From Toxonevra muliebris (lineage: Eukaryota > Arthropoda > Insecta > Diptera > Pallopteridae), in NCBI GenBank assembly GCA_963691655.1, contig OY829329.1, positions 10,740,708 to 10,804,707 of the forward strand: a DNA stretch of 64,000 nucleotides, in the 5' to 3' direction. The stretch's first letter is position 1. Each line of letters opens with the position of its first letter. The position numbers and the translations under genes are program-made. The notes beneath the pieces are model-generated. The model saw nothing but the letters and a program-made list of their open reading frames with translations, was not told the origin of the DNA and did no database searches. Of this stretch, positions 23,690 through 33,513 are shown piece by piece.

Positions 23690-25060
23690 ACTTTCCTCTG
23701 CAATCTCTGGATCTGCTAGCGATTGTGATGGTTTTCGAAACCTAGAAGTGGTAAAAACTGTTCATCAACTTTTATGCGCTTATTTTGCACTCCAAAACAC
23801 TCAGATTTGTCATGTGGGAAACTGACTGATTGAAGAACTACAAAAAGTTCTGGTTGATTTTAGATAGATTTTACTTTTAAGTTGATTTTTGGTTTTTTTG
23901 TGCCTATTACTTCATCAGACCTGAGTTTTATAAAGAATCTTTAAACGTTTTAAGCCATGTGCCTATATAGCCTATGAATCTAACTATTTGAAGGAAGGTA
24001 GAATTGAGCTCGAATCCCCACTCGGTTAAATCTCTCCAAACCTTCTCTTTCCCACCGTAATCTCTGTAAACACTAGCGATTGTAGTAGTTCTCAAAACTA
24101 AGAGGAGGGGAAAAGAAAACCTTTCTACCTATCAACTTTTATACTGCTTTGAATTTGTAAGCCCTTAAATTCCTTATATGGGGAACTGACTAATTACATC
24201 CAATCTTTGCTGGTTTCGAATTGATTTCATCTCTGAATAAAATGTTTGTACTTTTTATGTATTCCTTTATCAGTCACGGATTTGAAAGGGCATAAAATGG
24301 CTAAAATCGAACTCATGTGCATGGTTGGTTTTTTTGCTTTACGGGATGATCTTTCTCTCAAAACTTCTAGATTACATTAGGAACTATTTGATTGAAGAAC
24401 CGCAAGAAATTTTGGATGATTTCAGAATGACATTATTGCGGAATAAATTTTTTCTATCTTTTGTGTGTCATTTTTTCAAACTGGTTGTTCAAAATTGACA
24501 TAAATTTTGATGTCGAAATGCAACTCTGCACTCAGCACTAACTCATTCTGAACAGCGTTGTAAAAATGAGTACTTTCTGACAGGAGGAATGAGCATTGAA
24601 AGAGGAGACAAAAAAAAAATGGACTTCCGGCATTCTCGTTTCTTCACTCATTGCGTGTACACATCGAATCATTTTTAATCTTTGTTTTTAATCATTTAAA
24701 TTATACTCATCCGCTCGTTAGTTGCGCGATTTATATTCGATACTGATCTCGGCACTCGCATTCTGTATTATTGTTTAAATATTGTGATAAATAAACTTTT
24801 ACTAATAAATCTTACTTTCTAATAAAAAATCTTTTAATTTAAACCTTGAGTCCCGGTAAGAGATTCCCTCAGCTGGAATATTTCATTATTTCACACTGGT
24901 ATAGTTCCATAAATTCAAGATGGTCCCAAAATATTTATTCTCTAAATCAATTTATTCGTACCTTTTGCGTATCACTTTATCAGACGGCCATTATAAAGGA
25001 CCTTTGCATTTGACATAAGGTCTTGTCTCTGAATTTAATCTATGTGCATAATTGGTTGGT
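23690..25060. repeat. Diverged tandem repeat of roughly 350-370 bp
   Basis: Three to four poorly conserved copies (about 23690-24000, 24055-24350, 24360-24540, 24900-25060) share ordered words: AATCTCTG, CTAGCGATTGT, TATCAACTTTTAT, GGGAAACTGACT, ATTGAAGAAC.CAA, TTATCAG, and CATGTGCATA.TTGGTTGG at the end. The third and fourth are separated by an unrelated 350-base block. Function unknown. Confidence 0.5.
24545..24893 (+). mobile_element. Possible solo LTR (unconfirmed)
   Basis: A discrete block interrupts the diverged tandem repeat. It contains an initiator-like ATTTATATTCGATACTG followed by CTCGGCACTCGCATTC and then GATAAATAAACTTTT, a layout like promoter, R and poly-A signal of an LTR. I could not find matching TG...CA ends with a target duplication, so the call is weak. 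It may instead be another inserted element. Confidence 0.25.
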
Positions 25061-25380
25061 TGATTTAAGTGGTGCTCTTAATAAGCTGTTGGGTCCAATT
25101 GGCGCAATTGACGTTATGATGCCATGTAGATTTTAATATAGTTCATATAGAAAGTTGGTTGCTTCAAAACTAATTTATCTGGTTTGCAAGGAGTGTATCT
25201 ACTTAACCCTTTCCTTAAATAGATCTTCTAGGCTCTGCATGAGTCACGTGTAAAATAATTAATATCGAAGGTAAAGAAACCATTAGAACACTTAGTGTGT
25301 TACTATGATAATCTATTGTGGATCAGACTTTAGTATTGAGGCACTGCATATTCAGTAATCCCCACTTATTTAGTTGCGTC
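25061..25380. other. AT-rich spacer
   Basis: No gene or clear repeat. TTAACCCTTTCC at about 25205 resembles a piggyBac-like end, but no partner end was found. Confidence 0.4.
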
Positions 25381-25384
25381 GATG

Positions 25385-25541
25385 GAAATGCGCAATTTTC
25401 CCAAAGTTTCCTGACATTTATCCACTTTTGTCCCTAGTCCATCAAATGCATCATCGTATTTAAACACCAGTTTCATAAAAATTATTTATGAATATTTTCT
25501 ACTCCCCCTCCCCCCCGAAAAAAATCTTGACTACGGCCCTG
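25385..25541 (+). mobile_element. hAT-like family 1 right-end fragment
   Basis: About 155 bases match the right end of the element at 55665-56666: AAAGTTT..TGACATTTATC, TTTGTCC.TAGTC, AATTATTTATGAATATTTTC, a C-rich stretch, and the terminus TGACTACGGCCCTG. The left part is missing. It lies in the same orientation as the complete copies. Confidence 0.75.
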
Positions 25542-25589
25542 ACTGAGAACATTGGCTTACTACAATTTCTTGTACTGAAATTCGTTTTT

Positions 25590-26125
25590 TTTATTCATTC
25601 CATGCCTGGGATTGCAATTGCTAATTAACATTCCCAATTCCTTATAATGAAATTAATTTTGATTTTAACAATTCCATTTGTGCGAATTGTAATTGGTCAT
25701 TAACATTCCCAATTCCTCAATAATGGAATCGGAAAAATGTTCCAATTACATTCCATTACTGGATTGTAATTTGTAATTTAAAATATGCAATATTTCAAAG
25801 GAATTGAAAATTGAGAAAGTTCTATTTCCTTCTACAATCAAATAGTATTTCTCGTTACTTCTTGGAATTCAACGCAAAAAGAATAAATTACTTTCGGGAA
25901 ATTATTCCAGTCTTTTTGGAATGTAATTCCAAGCAAGTAGTCGATTACATAAAAGAAAAGGAATTCCTTAGTTTTGCAAAATACTTTTTCAATTCTTTTG
26001 AGGAATTTCATATTTTAAATTACAAATTACAATTCAGTAATGAAATTATGAACATTTTTGCAATACCATTACTGAGGAATTGAAAAGGTTGATTACCAAT
26101 TACAATTCCCAAGAATGAAGTTATC
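25590..26125. repeat. Inverted repeat rich in AATTCC words
   Basis: Left arm (about 25630-25815) and right arm (about 25985-26125) are reverse complements with moderate divergence, sharing GTAATTTGTAATTTAAAATAT and the CATTACTG words. GGAATTG/CAATTCC recurs throughout. The open frame at 25811-26083 comes from the arm sequence and is not a gene. A similar AATTCC-rich piece recurs at 26745-26855, so the element may have been split by the sequence between. Confidence 0.65.
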
Positions 26126-26136
26126 GAAAAACATAA

Positions 26137-26331
26137 ATTGTGTATTAACGAACACAAGGCAAAAGTGAAACTTCTTGTGAACTAAACAAAACAAGCAAAT
26201 AACAAGCAAATGAAATTTTTCAATCGCTAAATTTTTTACTTCATTGGCTTGTGTTTTCTAATTTCATTTGCTTGTGTTTCGTTTAGTTCACAAGAAGTTT
26301 CACTTCTGCCTTGTGTTTGTTAATACACAAT
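26137..26331. repeat. Long hairpin, ~70-bp arms
   Basis: Arms 26137-26216 and 26261-26331 are near-perfect reverse complements beginning ATTGTGTATTAAC and including AGTGAAACTTCTTGTGAAC. The left arm has an extra 11-base AACAAGCAAAT. The central loop is about 45 bases. It resembles a foldback or MITE core. No coding content. Confidence 0.85.
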
Positions 26332-26744
26332 CAGTTTTTTTTTGGGATTTATGCTAGAACAAAAATTGCAACTCTGTACCGGTAATTTTGATGACAATTG
26401 TAGACGAACTCTTTTTGTGTGTGACATCTTCATGTAATTTCTTGGACATTTGCGCCATCTGTATGTGAAATGTATAACTGTCATAAACTTTAAGATGGCG
26501 ACGCTACACATTGTTCTTTCTGCCATAGGCGTGTGTGTGTGTGTGTGTAATTAATATGTTATATTAAATTAAAACTATTTATGAATCGTTTATTATATAG
26601 TTTGCTCGTGAATTCAGTTACAGAATATTGATATTTAGCCCCTCATGCACATTGCTCGACAAAATTATGTCGCATTGCAAACTTACGCGCGACGTCACAT
26701 CTGGTTGGTTTTACTCTAGGGACAAGAGAAAAGAAGTTTCACAA
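26332..26744. other. Unique segment with a (GT) run
   Basis: Contains (GT)9 at 26531-26548. A 68-codon open frame on the - strand (26320-26526) has no recognised motif. The segment lies between the hairpin and the second AATTCC piece. Confidence 0.4.
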
Positions 26745-26857
26745 AAAAAAATAATTCCATTATAAAGAATTGAAAATTTTCATTACCCATCGCAATTCCA
26801 AAGAATTGCAATTTAAGAGGAATTCAATTCCTAAAGTAATTATCAGCTCTGACAATA
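26745..26857. repeat. AATTCC-rich fragment ending CAGCTCTG
   Basis: Repeats AATTCC/GGAATT words as at 25590-26125 and ends AATTATCAGCTCTG, which could be a hAT-type end (CAGAGCTGATAATT on the - strand). No matching left terminus found. Confidence 0.4.
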
Positions 26858-29338
26858 AAGCAAAGTATTCTCAAATAAAACAAAAACTCTTTGTGCAACA
26901 TTTTCATTATTGACAATTGGAACACAAAATTAAAAATATATACGTGTCATAAATAGTGATTATTAATATAAAATGCAACAGACAATAAAAAAAAAATATA
27001 GTGCAACAGTAGCAGCAATTCACTATCAACTCTTAAGATATTTTTATGACAATAGCAACAAAGTTGGTAGCATAGAAAATCAGTACATATACATAAGTAC
27101 TATATATGTATAAAAAGAGCACAACATAAGCAGTAGGAAAAGAGTCGAGAAGCAAAAGGAGTCAACTCACATCTGCTCTGCTCTAATTTCTTTTATGTTG
27201 GCGAGTTGATGCTATTGCTGGTTCGGTTGCCTGCTGCCTGCTTATGTTGATAACCACAAATAAAACTATCTAACTATTTGTTGCGCTTATGAATGAAAAT
27301 ATTGTGTATAACTAGACTAGAAAAGTAAAAGAAGCAGCAACAGCAGCAGCATTATTACAGCTGCCTGCAACTTATGTAAGAAGTTATTATACAAAACGTA
27401 GCTTCCTTCCTTTTTCCCTTTTTTTTTTCTCGATTTTATTATTATTACTATTACTTGCATCTGCATATTTCTATGCGGCGCTTAATGAAGTCCTTTGGCT
27501 TGTGTCAGATAGACAGACAGAAATGTAGAATAATACATAAAACATAGGTAGACAGAAAGACAGACAGACAGAAAGATAGACAACTAAAGAGACAATGTTT
27601 GATATTGCAGCATCTGTAGTTGATCTCTTGGTATTGCTGCTGCAGTTTTTTTTTTTTTATGAATGTTGCAGTTGCTGTTTCTTCTGTTTTTTATTTTTGC
27701 TACTGTACAGCAGCTGATTAATGATTTGTCGCGTTTCAAAAGTTAATAAAAATACAGAATGATAGTAGAAAATATTTATGGAAGTCATTGTAAATGTATA
27801 AAGCATTTGCTATTTTAAAAAAATTACACCTTTTAAGGTTTCAACAGTAAAAAGGTGGTCTTAATAATGTTTTCCTCAATATCTTGTTGTCCTTCTGTTT
27901 GTTGTTGTTGTTTTGTCGTTTTATTACAACGAGTCATAACGATAATGACAGTGTTGGCAGCTGTTTGAGAGTCAGCTCGTGTCGCCTCCAGGTGATAAGC
28001 AGCTCTAGTTTAATGCCGGTTTTTCGTTTAGTTTAGTTTTTTATGAGTTGCTCTTAGACACTTGCAACAACAAAAGTAATGAGTTATTGTGCCTGCCTCT
28101 TTAGAAAATTAGTGGCATATCAAGGCATAAATCTTAAGTTTTCATAAACCTTAATATTTAATGGATTGAGTAGTTGCCTTTATAGTTTTTCTTGTGTATA
28201 AGGGAGAATGGAATTTATATTCTTCAAAGGCTGTTAGTTTTAGGCAATCATTTTTCTATTTGTTGATTTTAATTTTCATTCAATAATTTTGTAAAATGGA
28301 AAATAAAAATTTCCCACACTTTTTCACAAAGATTTTCATGCCTAAATGTTACCACCTTTTTCCGTTAATTAAACACAGCTTGACGACATGAGTAGATGCA
28401 TATCATTTCCTGTTCTATTCGTTGTGGTGTGGTGTGGTGTGGTGTGTATGTCTGTGTGTGTGAAAGAGGATAAACCTCAATTATATGCACCCCGAAAAAA
28501 AAACAAAAAATTGTAAACCTTCAATCATCAAGCATGTGTTTAGAATAAATCATAAAATGATACTCAATAAACACGAATCTTCTCATAAACTTCCTTTGTC
28601 AAATCATAAACTCAGAAAATCATTGAAAATTATATATAATTTACAAGAAGGTAGCATATTTAAGTACATGTTAAAGAAATGAGGAAAACCTTGAAGAAAT
28701 CATTAAAATTTCTACTCATGTGCAGTAATAGAAGTGAGTGAGAACCACGCTTACAGACTAACTAAACTAAACATACAGGTCATTACCCTACTCTATAAGT
28801 ACATATAACCAGCTTGCTCTAACATTCATTCTAAACTATAAGCGTGTGATATCAGTAAAGTTAATAGTTAGTAGCAAGTAGTTATGCCCTAAAAAGGTAG
28901 CATAAAGTTGCTTTTACTTGCAACCAACAGTGTGTGTAAAATTCAAAAAGTAGAAAACCTTCAATGAAATTTGTTTATTAATTAAGTTTGGCTTTTAAAT
29001 GCATTTCAAAAACATGCAACGTTTTTGTGTTGATTTTTTTCTAACCAAAAAAATGACACGTCTAAAGATGAGAGCATGGTATTTATGTATGTAAATGCTG
29101 TTGTCATGTTTTGTTGTTGTTGTTTGTTGGCTTTTATTTTTTGGAAATATGTCATTAATAAAAAAAAAGTAAAAAAAAAGAAAAGGTAATAATACAAGTA
29201 CACGCTCATACAAGAATACTACATAGATGCCGGCGTATGACAATAACCCTTCATAAGCTGTCATAATATTTACATTACATTAACATAAACACAAATAAAA
29301 ATGTATGTATAAAGTAAATGTGACTGGATGAGTACGTA
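26858..29338. other. AT-rich spacer with microsatellites
   Basis: No gene recognisable. It holds CAG runs (about 27330-27350), a GACAGACAGA run (about 27555-27570), TTG runs (about 27900), a TGGTG pentamer array (about 28425-28445) and GT words. Short open frames lack motifs. Confidence 0.55.
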
Positions 29339-31190
29339 TACAGTAATCTCCGCTTAATTTCATTGATGAAGATATAAAGTATGTAACAAAATTGAGCTAA
29401 ATTGAAGGGAAATTTTTGGGACATGAAAAATAGCCCAAAAATGACGTCAAATTAAAAAGTGACAGCATACTAAATTTTTTTCAGATCCAGATGAATATAA
29501 ATGGAAACAAGTTTTTGAAATCAGATAACTCTTTCCGGTTCCAAAAGGGTCTTGAAAATACCGAAATTTCAACAATTAATTTAAAAATTATTTGACTAAA
29601 AATTTTTTTCAAATTTTACAGCTCTTTCCTTTCTCCTTGAGTGTACAAACATAATGTAAAAAGAATTTTTGAAATCGGATAATATTTAATGGTGCAGCAA
29701 GATGTACTAAGCTGGTAAGTTTTCAAAAATCCGGCAAAAATTTTATGAAAAGTATAAATTATGGTCGAAACTTTAGAATTTTGAACCTTTTGCTGCACCA
29801 ATAAATATTAAACGATTTAAAAAATTTGTTGCATGATGTTCGTACACAAGGCCGTATTTACGGGGAGGGGGGGGGAGTGCCCGGGGGGAATTTGGGGGTT
29901 CTGACCTCCCCCTCCTCCCCGAAATGTGGAAACTTTATTCAAATTTTTTAGATTAATTGCCAATGGTTGGAAAAAAAATCAAAATAAAATCTATTTAACG
30001 ATATTTTTTACTTCCATCGGTTTTTTTTATCTAAACAGTCAAATATAAAAAATAAATTTGAAATCTTAGTTACACTAAGCGATCAAATCCGATTTGTTTT
30101 CTTCGACTTGAGGTTAGTCAAACCCCGGATTCAAAAAGAGAAGGTGATACTGAGCACTTCTGCATTCATAGTTTTTCTGGGTCAGTAACTGTTTTTGATT
30201 TACAGTTTCGTCCTGAATCAGTTTGAAAAGTTTAAAAATTAATAAAAATAGAACAATTTATCGGAACCTTGTAAAATAAGACTTGCTTGAACCCCATTTT
30301 TTTTCCTAAAACGTTACGTGATGGGAATTTTTTGACCTCAGATTCGTGTTCAACGTGAAAAATTCTTTCGCAAAAACTCCATTTTATTAGCAAAACCCAT
30401 CTTAAAATTAATTTTATAACGTATTATTGCTCAGAGCACCACGACTAAAAAGATCTCTTTCAATGCTGTGACTTCACGAATTTAGGGAATATAAGCCAAC
30501 CTCATCCGGGTTCCTTGATCATTGATAATGGCTCAAATTCCCAATGATGATCATTTGAAAAAAATTAGCCTCTACAATTTTTGGTAATTTTTTTGAGGTT
30601 GGATACATCATCAGTAGTGGGAAGTCAATGAGTTAATGAAATTATGTCCCTCACGATAAAAAAAAAATGCACTAGAATGCACATTGAATAATATTTATTT
30701 GAAAAAATTTAATTTGATTATTCTGAGAATTTTTTGTCACTTTTGGCCATTTTTTTGAGGTTAAGATTAAAAAAAATTGGAAAATTTTTCCTAAAATTTT
30801 AATTTTATGGGGTCCATCAAATGTATCATTGATTTAATTTATTATATTTAAAAATCACTTTGATAAAAATTATTTATGAATATTTTCTTCGAATGAAACC
30901 TGCCCCCCCCCCCCACCCCCGAAAAAATTTCTGGCTACAGCCCGGTTCGTACACTCAAGGAGAAATATGAAATTTTAAAAATCAAAATTTATTGTCGAAA
31001 TTTCGGTATTTTTAAGACCCTTTTAAAACCGGAAGGAGTTTTCTGATTTCAAAAATTGGTTTCCACTTTTGTTAATCTGGATCTGAAAAAACTTTACTAT
31101 GCTGATACTTTTTAATTTGACGCTATTTTTGGCATTTTTTTCATCTGCCAAAAATGTTCCATCATTTGCTCAATTTTGTTTAATACTGTA
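29339..31190. mobile_element. Foldback element with long arms, split by a nested insertion
   Basis: Left arm about 29339-29700. The right arm is in two parts, about 29786-29846 and 30946-31190, separated by a hAT-like insert. Without that insert the two arms, roughly 300 and more bases each, pair around a loop of about 85 bases. Arm landmarks: AATGGTGCAGCAA (29688-29700) pairs with TTGCTGCACCA (29790-29800); CTCCTTGAGTGTAC (left) with GTACACTCAAGGAG (right); ATCCAGAT (left) with ATCTGGAT (right). Outer ends read TACAGTA and TACTGTA, so it may belong to, or be inserted in, the pogo-like family. No protein is encoded. Confidence 0.75.
29847..30945 (+). mobile_element. hAT-like family 1 element (1099 bp, perfect 8-bp TSD)
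   Basis: Flanked by TTCGTACA at 29839-29846 and 30946-30953. It begins CAAGGCCGTATTTA and ends GGCTACAGCCCGG. The left subterminal region is a G-run tract, the right a C-run tract, so both ends are G-rich on the strand entering the element. The sequence is collinear with 55665-56666. No open frame of useful length, therefore non-autonomous. It inserted into one arm of the foldback, so it is younger than that element. Confidence 0.88.
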
Positions 31191-31525
31191 TAATTAATGG
31201 TTCAATTAAACGGGGAATGCAATAAACCGAAAAAGTTTAGTAAGATTTTTAATATGAAAATACAAAATTTCTAGAGCAAACAAACGGAAAATGCAATTAA
31301 AAGGAAAACGCGCATATATCTAGCTATACAGAAATCTCTGCTTAATTGTTTCAAAGAAAATATATGATTTCTGGTTAAATTAAACGGAGAATGCAATTAA
31401 CCGGGGAATTTGAGTAAGCTTTTTGAAAGTTAAGCTTTTTGAAAAAAATAAAAAAAATTAAAAAATTTTCGGAGCAATTAAACGAGGAAACATAATTGAA
31501 CGGAAAACTTAAATAAATCCGTCAT
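31191..31525. mobile_element. Two degraded pogo-like MITE copies in tandem
   Basis: The words TTAAACGG.GAATGCAAT, AACCGGGGAA and GGAAAATGCAATTAA occur twice in order: about 31191-31310 and 31329-31525. The second begins after TA with CAGAAATCTCTGCTTAATTG. Right ends are eroded. The family is that at 20165 and 32224. Confidence 0.6.
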
Positions 31526-31529
31526 ACTA

Positions 31530-32105
31530 ACCAGATAAAATAACTAGCTGTGAGTAGCTAGGAATTTAAATTCTTTATACAAAATATTTAGTTATTTAAA
31601 AAAAATTGACAAAAAGTTTATTCAATAAAAAATACTTTTAGGCATTCAACTTTTCCGGCTTCATAAAACCACACCCATTAAATTTTTTAGGGTTTTGAGT
31701 TCAGATTTATGCTTTTTACATTAAAATTTATCAATCCCAATTTTTTTTAAATCAATCAAAAATTTGGGAACTAGAGGTTTCTGGTTCCGGCTACAGGTCT
31801 ATCGATTAATACACTGATTCAATCTTTGATTTTAGATAAGCAGAATCATGGCAGCCATCGGACAATTTTTTTTTTTTGGCACAGGTTTCTGTGAATGGCA
31901 GTCGTTCTACAGATATATAGTCGATGCTACTGTATATTTTGAGGTTAACAAATTTTTAAATGATTCTTGAAATAAATAATATTTGTCAGCTCCTTCGACA
32001 GTGAACAGTTATTTGGTGTTACTGGTCAGCTTTTTATTTGGAGTATCTACTATTTATATTTTTCTGTATATGTTTGCAAATACATAGGTAAAAAATATTT
32101 ACTTT
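31530..32105. other. AT-rich spacer
   Basis: No gene recognisable. Nothing beyond simple A/T runs. Confidence 0.4.
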
Positions 32106-32109
32106 CAGT

Positions 32110-32217
32110 TTTTTATTTTTTATATTTTAAAAATCCTTCGGTCTTCGGCTTCGGCCGAAGTTTAGATGAATGGCCGAAGTTCGGCTTCGGCCAAAAAATC
32201 ACCTTCGGTCGGACACT
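32110..32217. mobile_element. Fragment with CTTCGGC palindromes, possible hAT end
   Basis: CTTCGGCTTCGGCCGAAG and GGCCGAAGTTCGGCTTCGGCC form strong local inverted repeats in an otherwise AT-rich area. The right edge reads CTTCGGTCGGACACTA, which as TAGTGTCCGACCGAAG looks like a terminal repeat. No left terminus found, so it appears truncated. Confidence 0.4.
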
Positions 32218-32223
32218 ACTATA

Positions 32224-32494
32224 TAGTAATCTCCGCTCAATTGCTTCAAAGAAAATATATAATTTTTGCTTCAAAGAAAATATATAATTTTTGCTTCAAT
32301 TAACCGGGGAATGCAGTTATTCAAGAAATTTGAATACTTTCTAAAATGGAACCCTTAAAGTTCTAGAACATTAAATGAAAAAAAAATTCAAATAAATTTA
32401 AAAAAAGTCAATTAAGCGGAAAATGCAATTAAACGTAAAATGCAACTAAGTAAAAACTTAATTTAATCAGGGACCACTTAACAAGAGATTACTG
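32224..32494. mobile_element. pogo-like MITE (271 bp, TA flanks)
   Basis: Left end TAGTAATCTCCGCTCAATTG, right end reverse-complemented CAGTAATCTCTTGTTAAGTG, each next to TA (32222-32223, 32495-32496). A 29-base internal direct duplication (GCTTCAAAGAAAATATATAA...) lies near 32247-32300. The interior carries ATTAACCGGGGAATGCAG and AAGCGGAAAATGCAATTAA. Best-preserved copy of this family in the window. Confidence 0.75.
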
Positions 32495-32499
32495 TACAT

Positions 32500-33277
32500 A
32501 CAAACAAGTAAATACTTTCTGTTAAACATTTTCTACTAAATATACTATGTATTTGGCAATTGTTAAAAGAAAAAAAAAACGTACGTCGGAGCTTCAAAAA
32601 CGCCATCGTTTAAATGCGAAAGATCCGCATTATGACAGCTAGAAAAACATTTTGACATGTGCGCGCAAAAAACGAAAACGTGAAAAAGAACCAATAACAA
32701 AAGTTGTAGAGTATGTACTTGTATTTCTCTTGTTTACTTCTAAAGGTAAATAAAAACGTCGGTTTTTTTATCTAAGTTAATAAACAAAAATGCTACAAAA
32801 AATGTAACTTATTTAGGTTATCTACATTTGTATGTAAGTGCAAAAATGCAGTATTTTTAAATCATTTCAGTGAACTTAAACGAATTGATTTATATTATAT
32901 TTTAACACCTTTAGGAATCTTGTGGGTTGGGACTTAGCTCAGTGGCTTGTAAAACTAAATGATAATATTCTACTTAGATCCTAGAACTGAAATAGTTATA
33001 ATCAGGGAGCGGAAAAAAATGCAAACTAAAATTTAAAATCTATGTCAATGATTTTTCAAATATTTTTTTTATTTCTATCTTTTTCTTTCTCCTAAGCGAT
33101 ATAGTCAAAAATACGAAAATCAATGTTAACTTTCTCTGGTTATAATAAATAACTCAAAACATATCAAAACAATTGCAACAACTATTCCTTATCTGTGAAT
33201 CAAACCTGAGGCAACTGTGATTTCAATCTAGTTTAGATTCAACAATACTAATTCACTACTATATTTTATATCTAGAA
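32500..33277. other. AT-rich spacer
   Basis: No gene or element recognised. Confidence 0.4.
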
Positions 33278-33285
33278 TCTATATC

Positions 33286-33505
33286 AGAGGTGCCCTCGGC
33301 CTAAGCACTCAGTGCACATTTGTTTTTGCTTTTACATAGGCATAGGCTGAGCATTTCTCATGTCTCATGTGCAAAGCAATAACACTTTCGTATGCTTTGT
33401 TGGTTCTCAACGTAGATTTTGTGATGTTGAATAAATGAGTTTATTATAGTAAAGTTTATATGTATTGGTGTTTGCACTTCCATAAGAAACTTTTGGGTGC
33501 CCCTG
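33286..33505 (-). mobile_element. hAT MITE family 2 (220 bp, perfect 8-bp TSD)
   Basis: Perfect target duplication ATCTATAT at 33278-33285 and 33506-33513. Ends are CAGAGGTGCCC and, reverse-complemented, CAGGGGCACCCAAAAG. It is collinear, in opposite orientation, with 40987-41294 (shared CACTCAGTGCACATTTGT, CATATAAACTTTA-type words, CATAAGAAACTTT). Non-coding. Confidence 0.88.
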
Positions 33506-33513
33506 ATCTATAT

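Noticed and set aside
24545..24893. Confident LTR retrotransposon
   Set aside because: No matching second LTR, no gag/pol, and no target duplication found; listed only as a low-confidence possibility.
25205..25220. Fourth piggyBac-like element (TTAACCCTTTCC)
   Set aside because: No partner inverted end within reach.
25811..26083. 90-codon frame on the + strand
   Set aside because: Arises from an inverted repeat of AATTCC words; no protein family resemblance.
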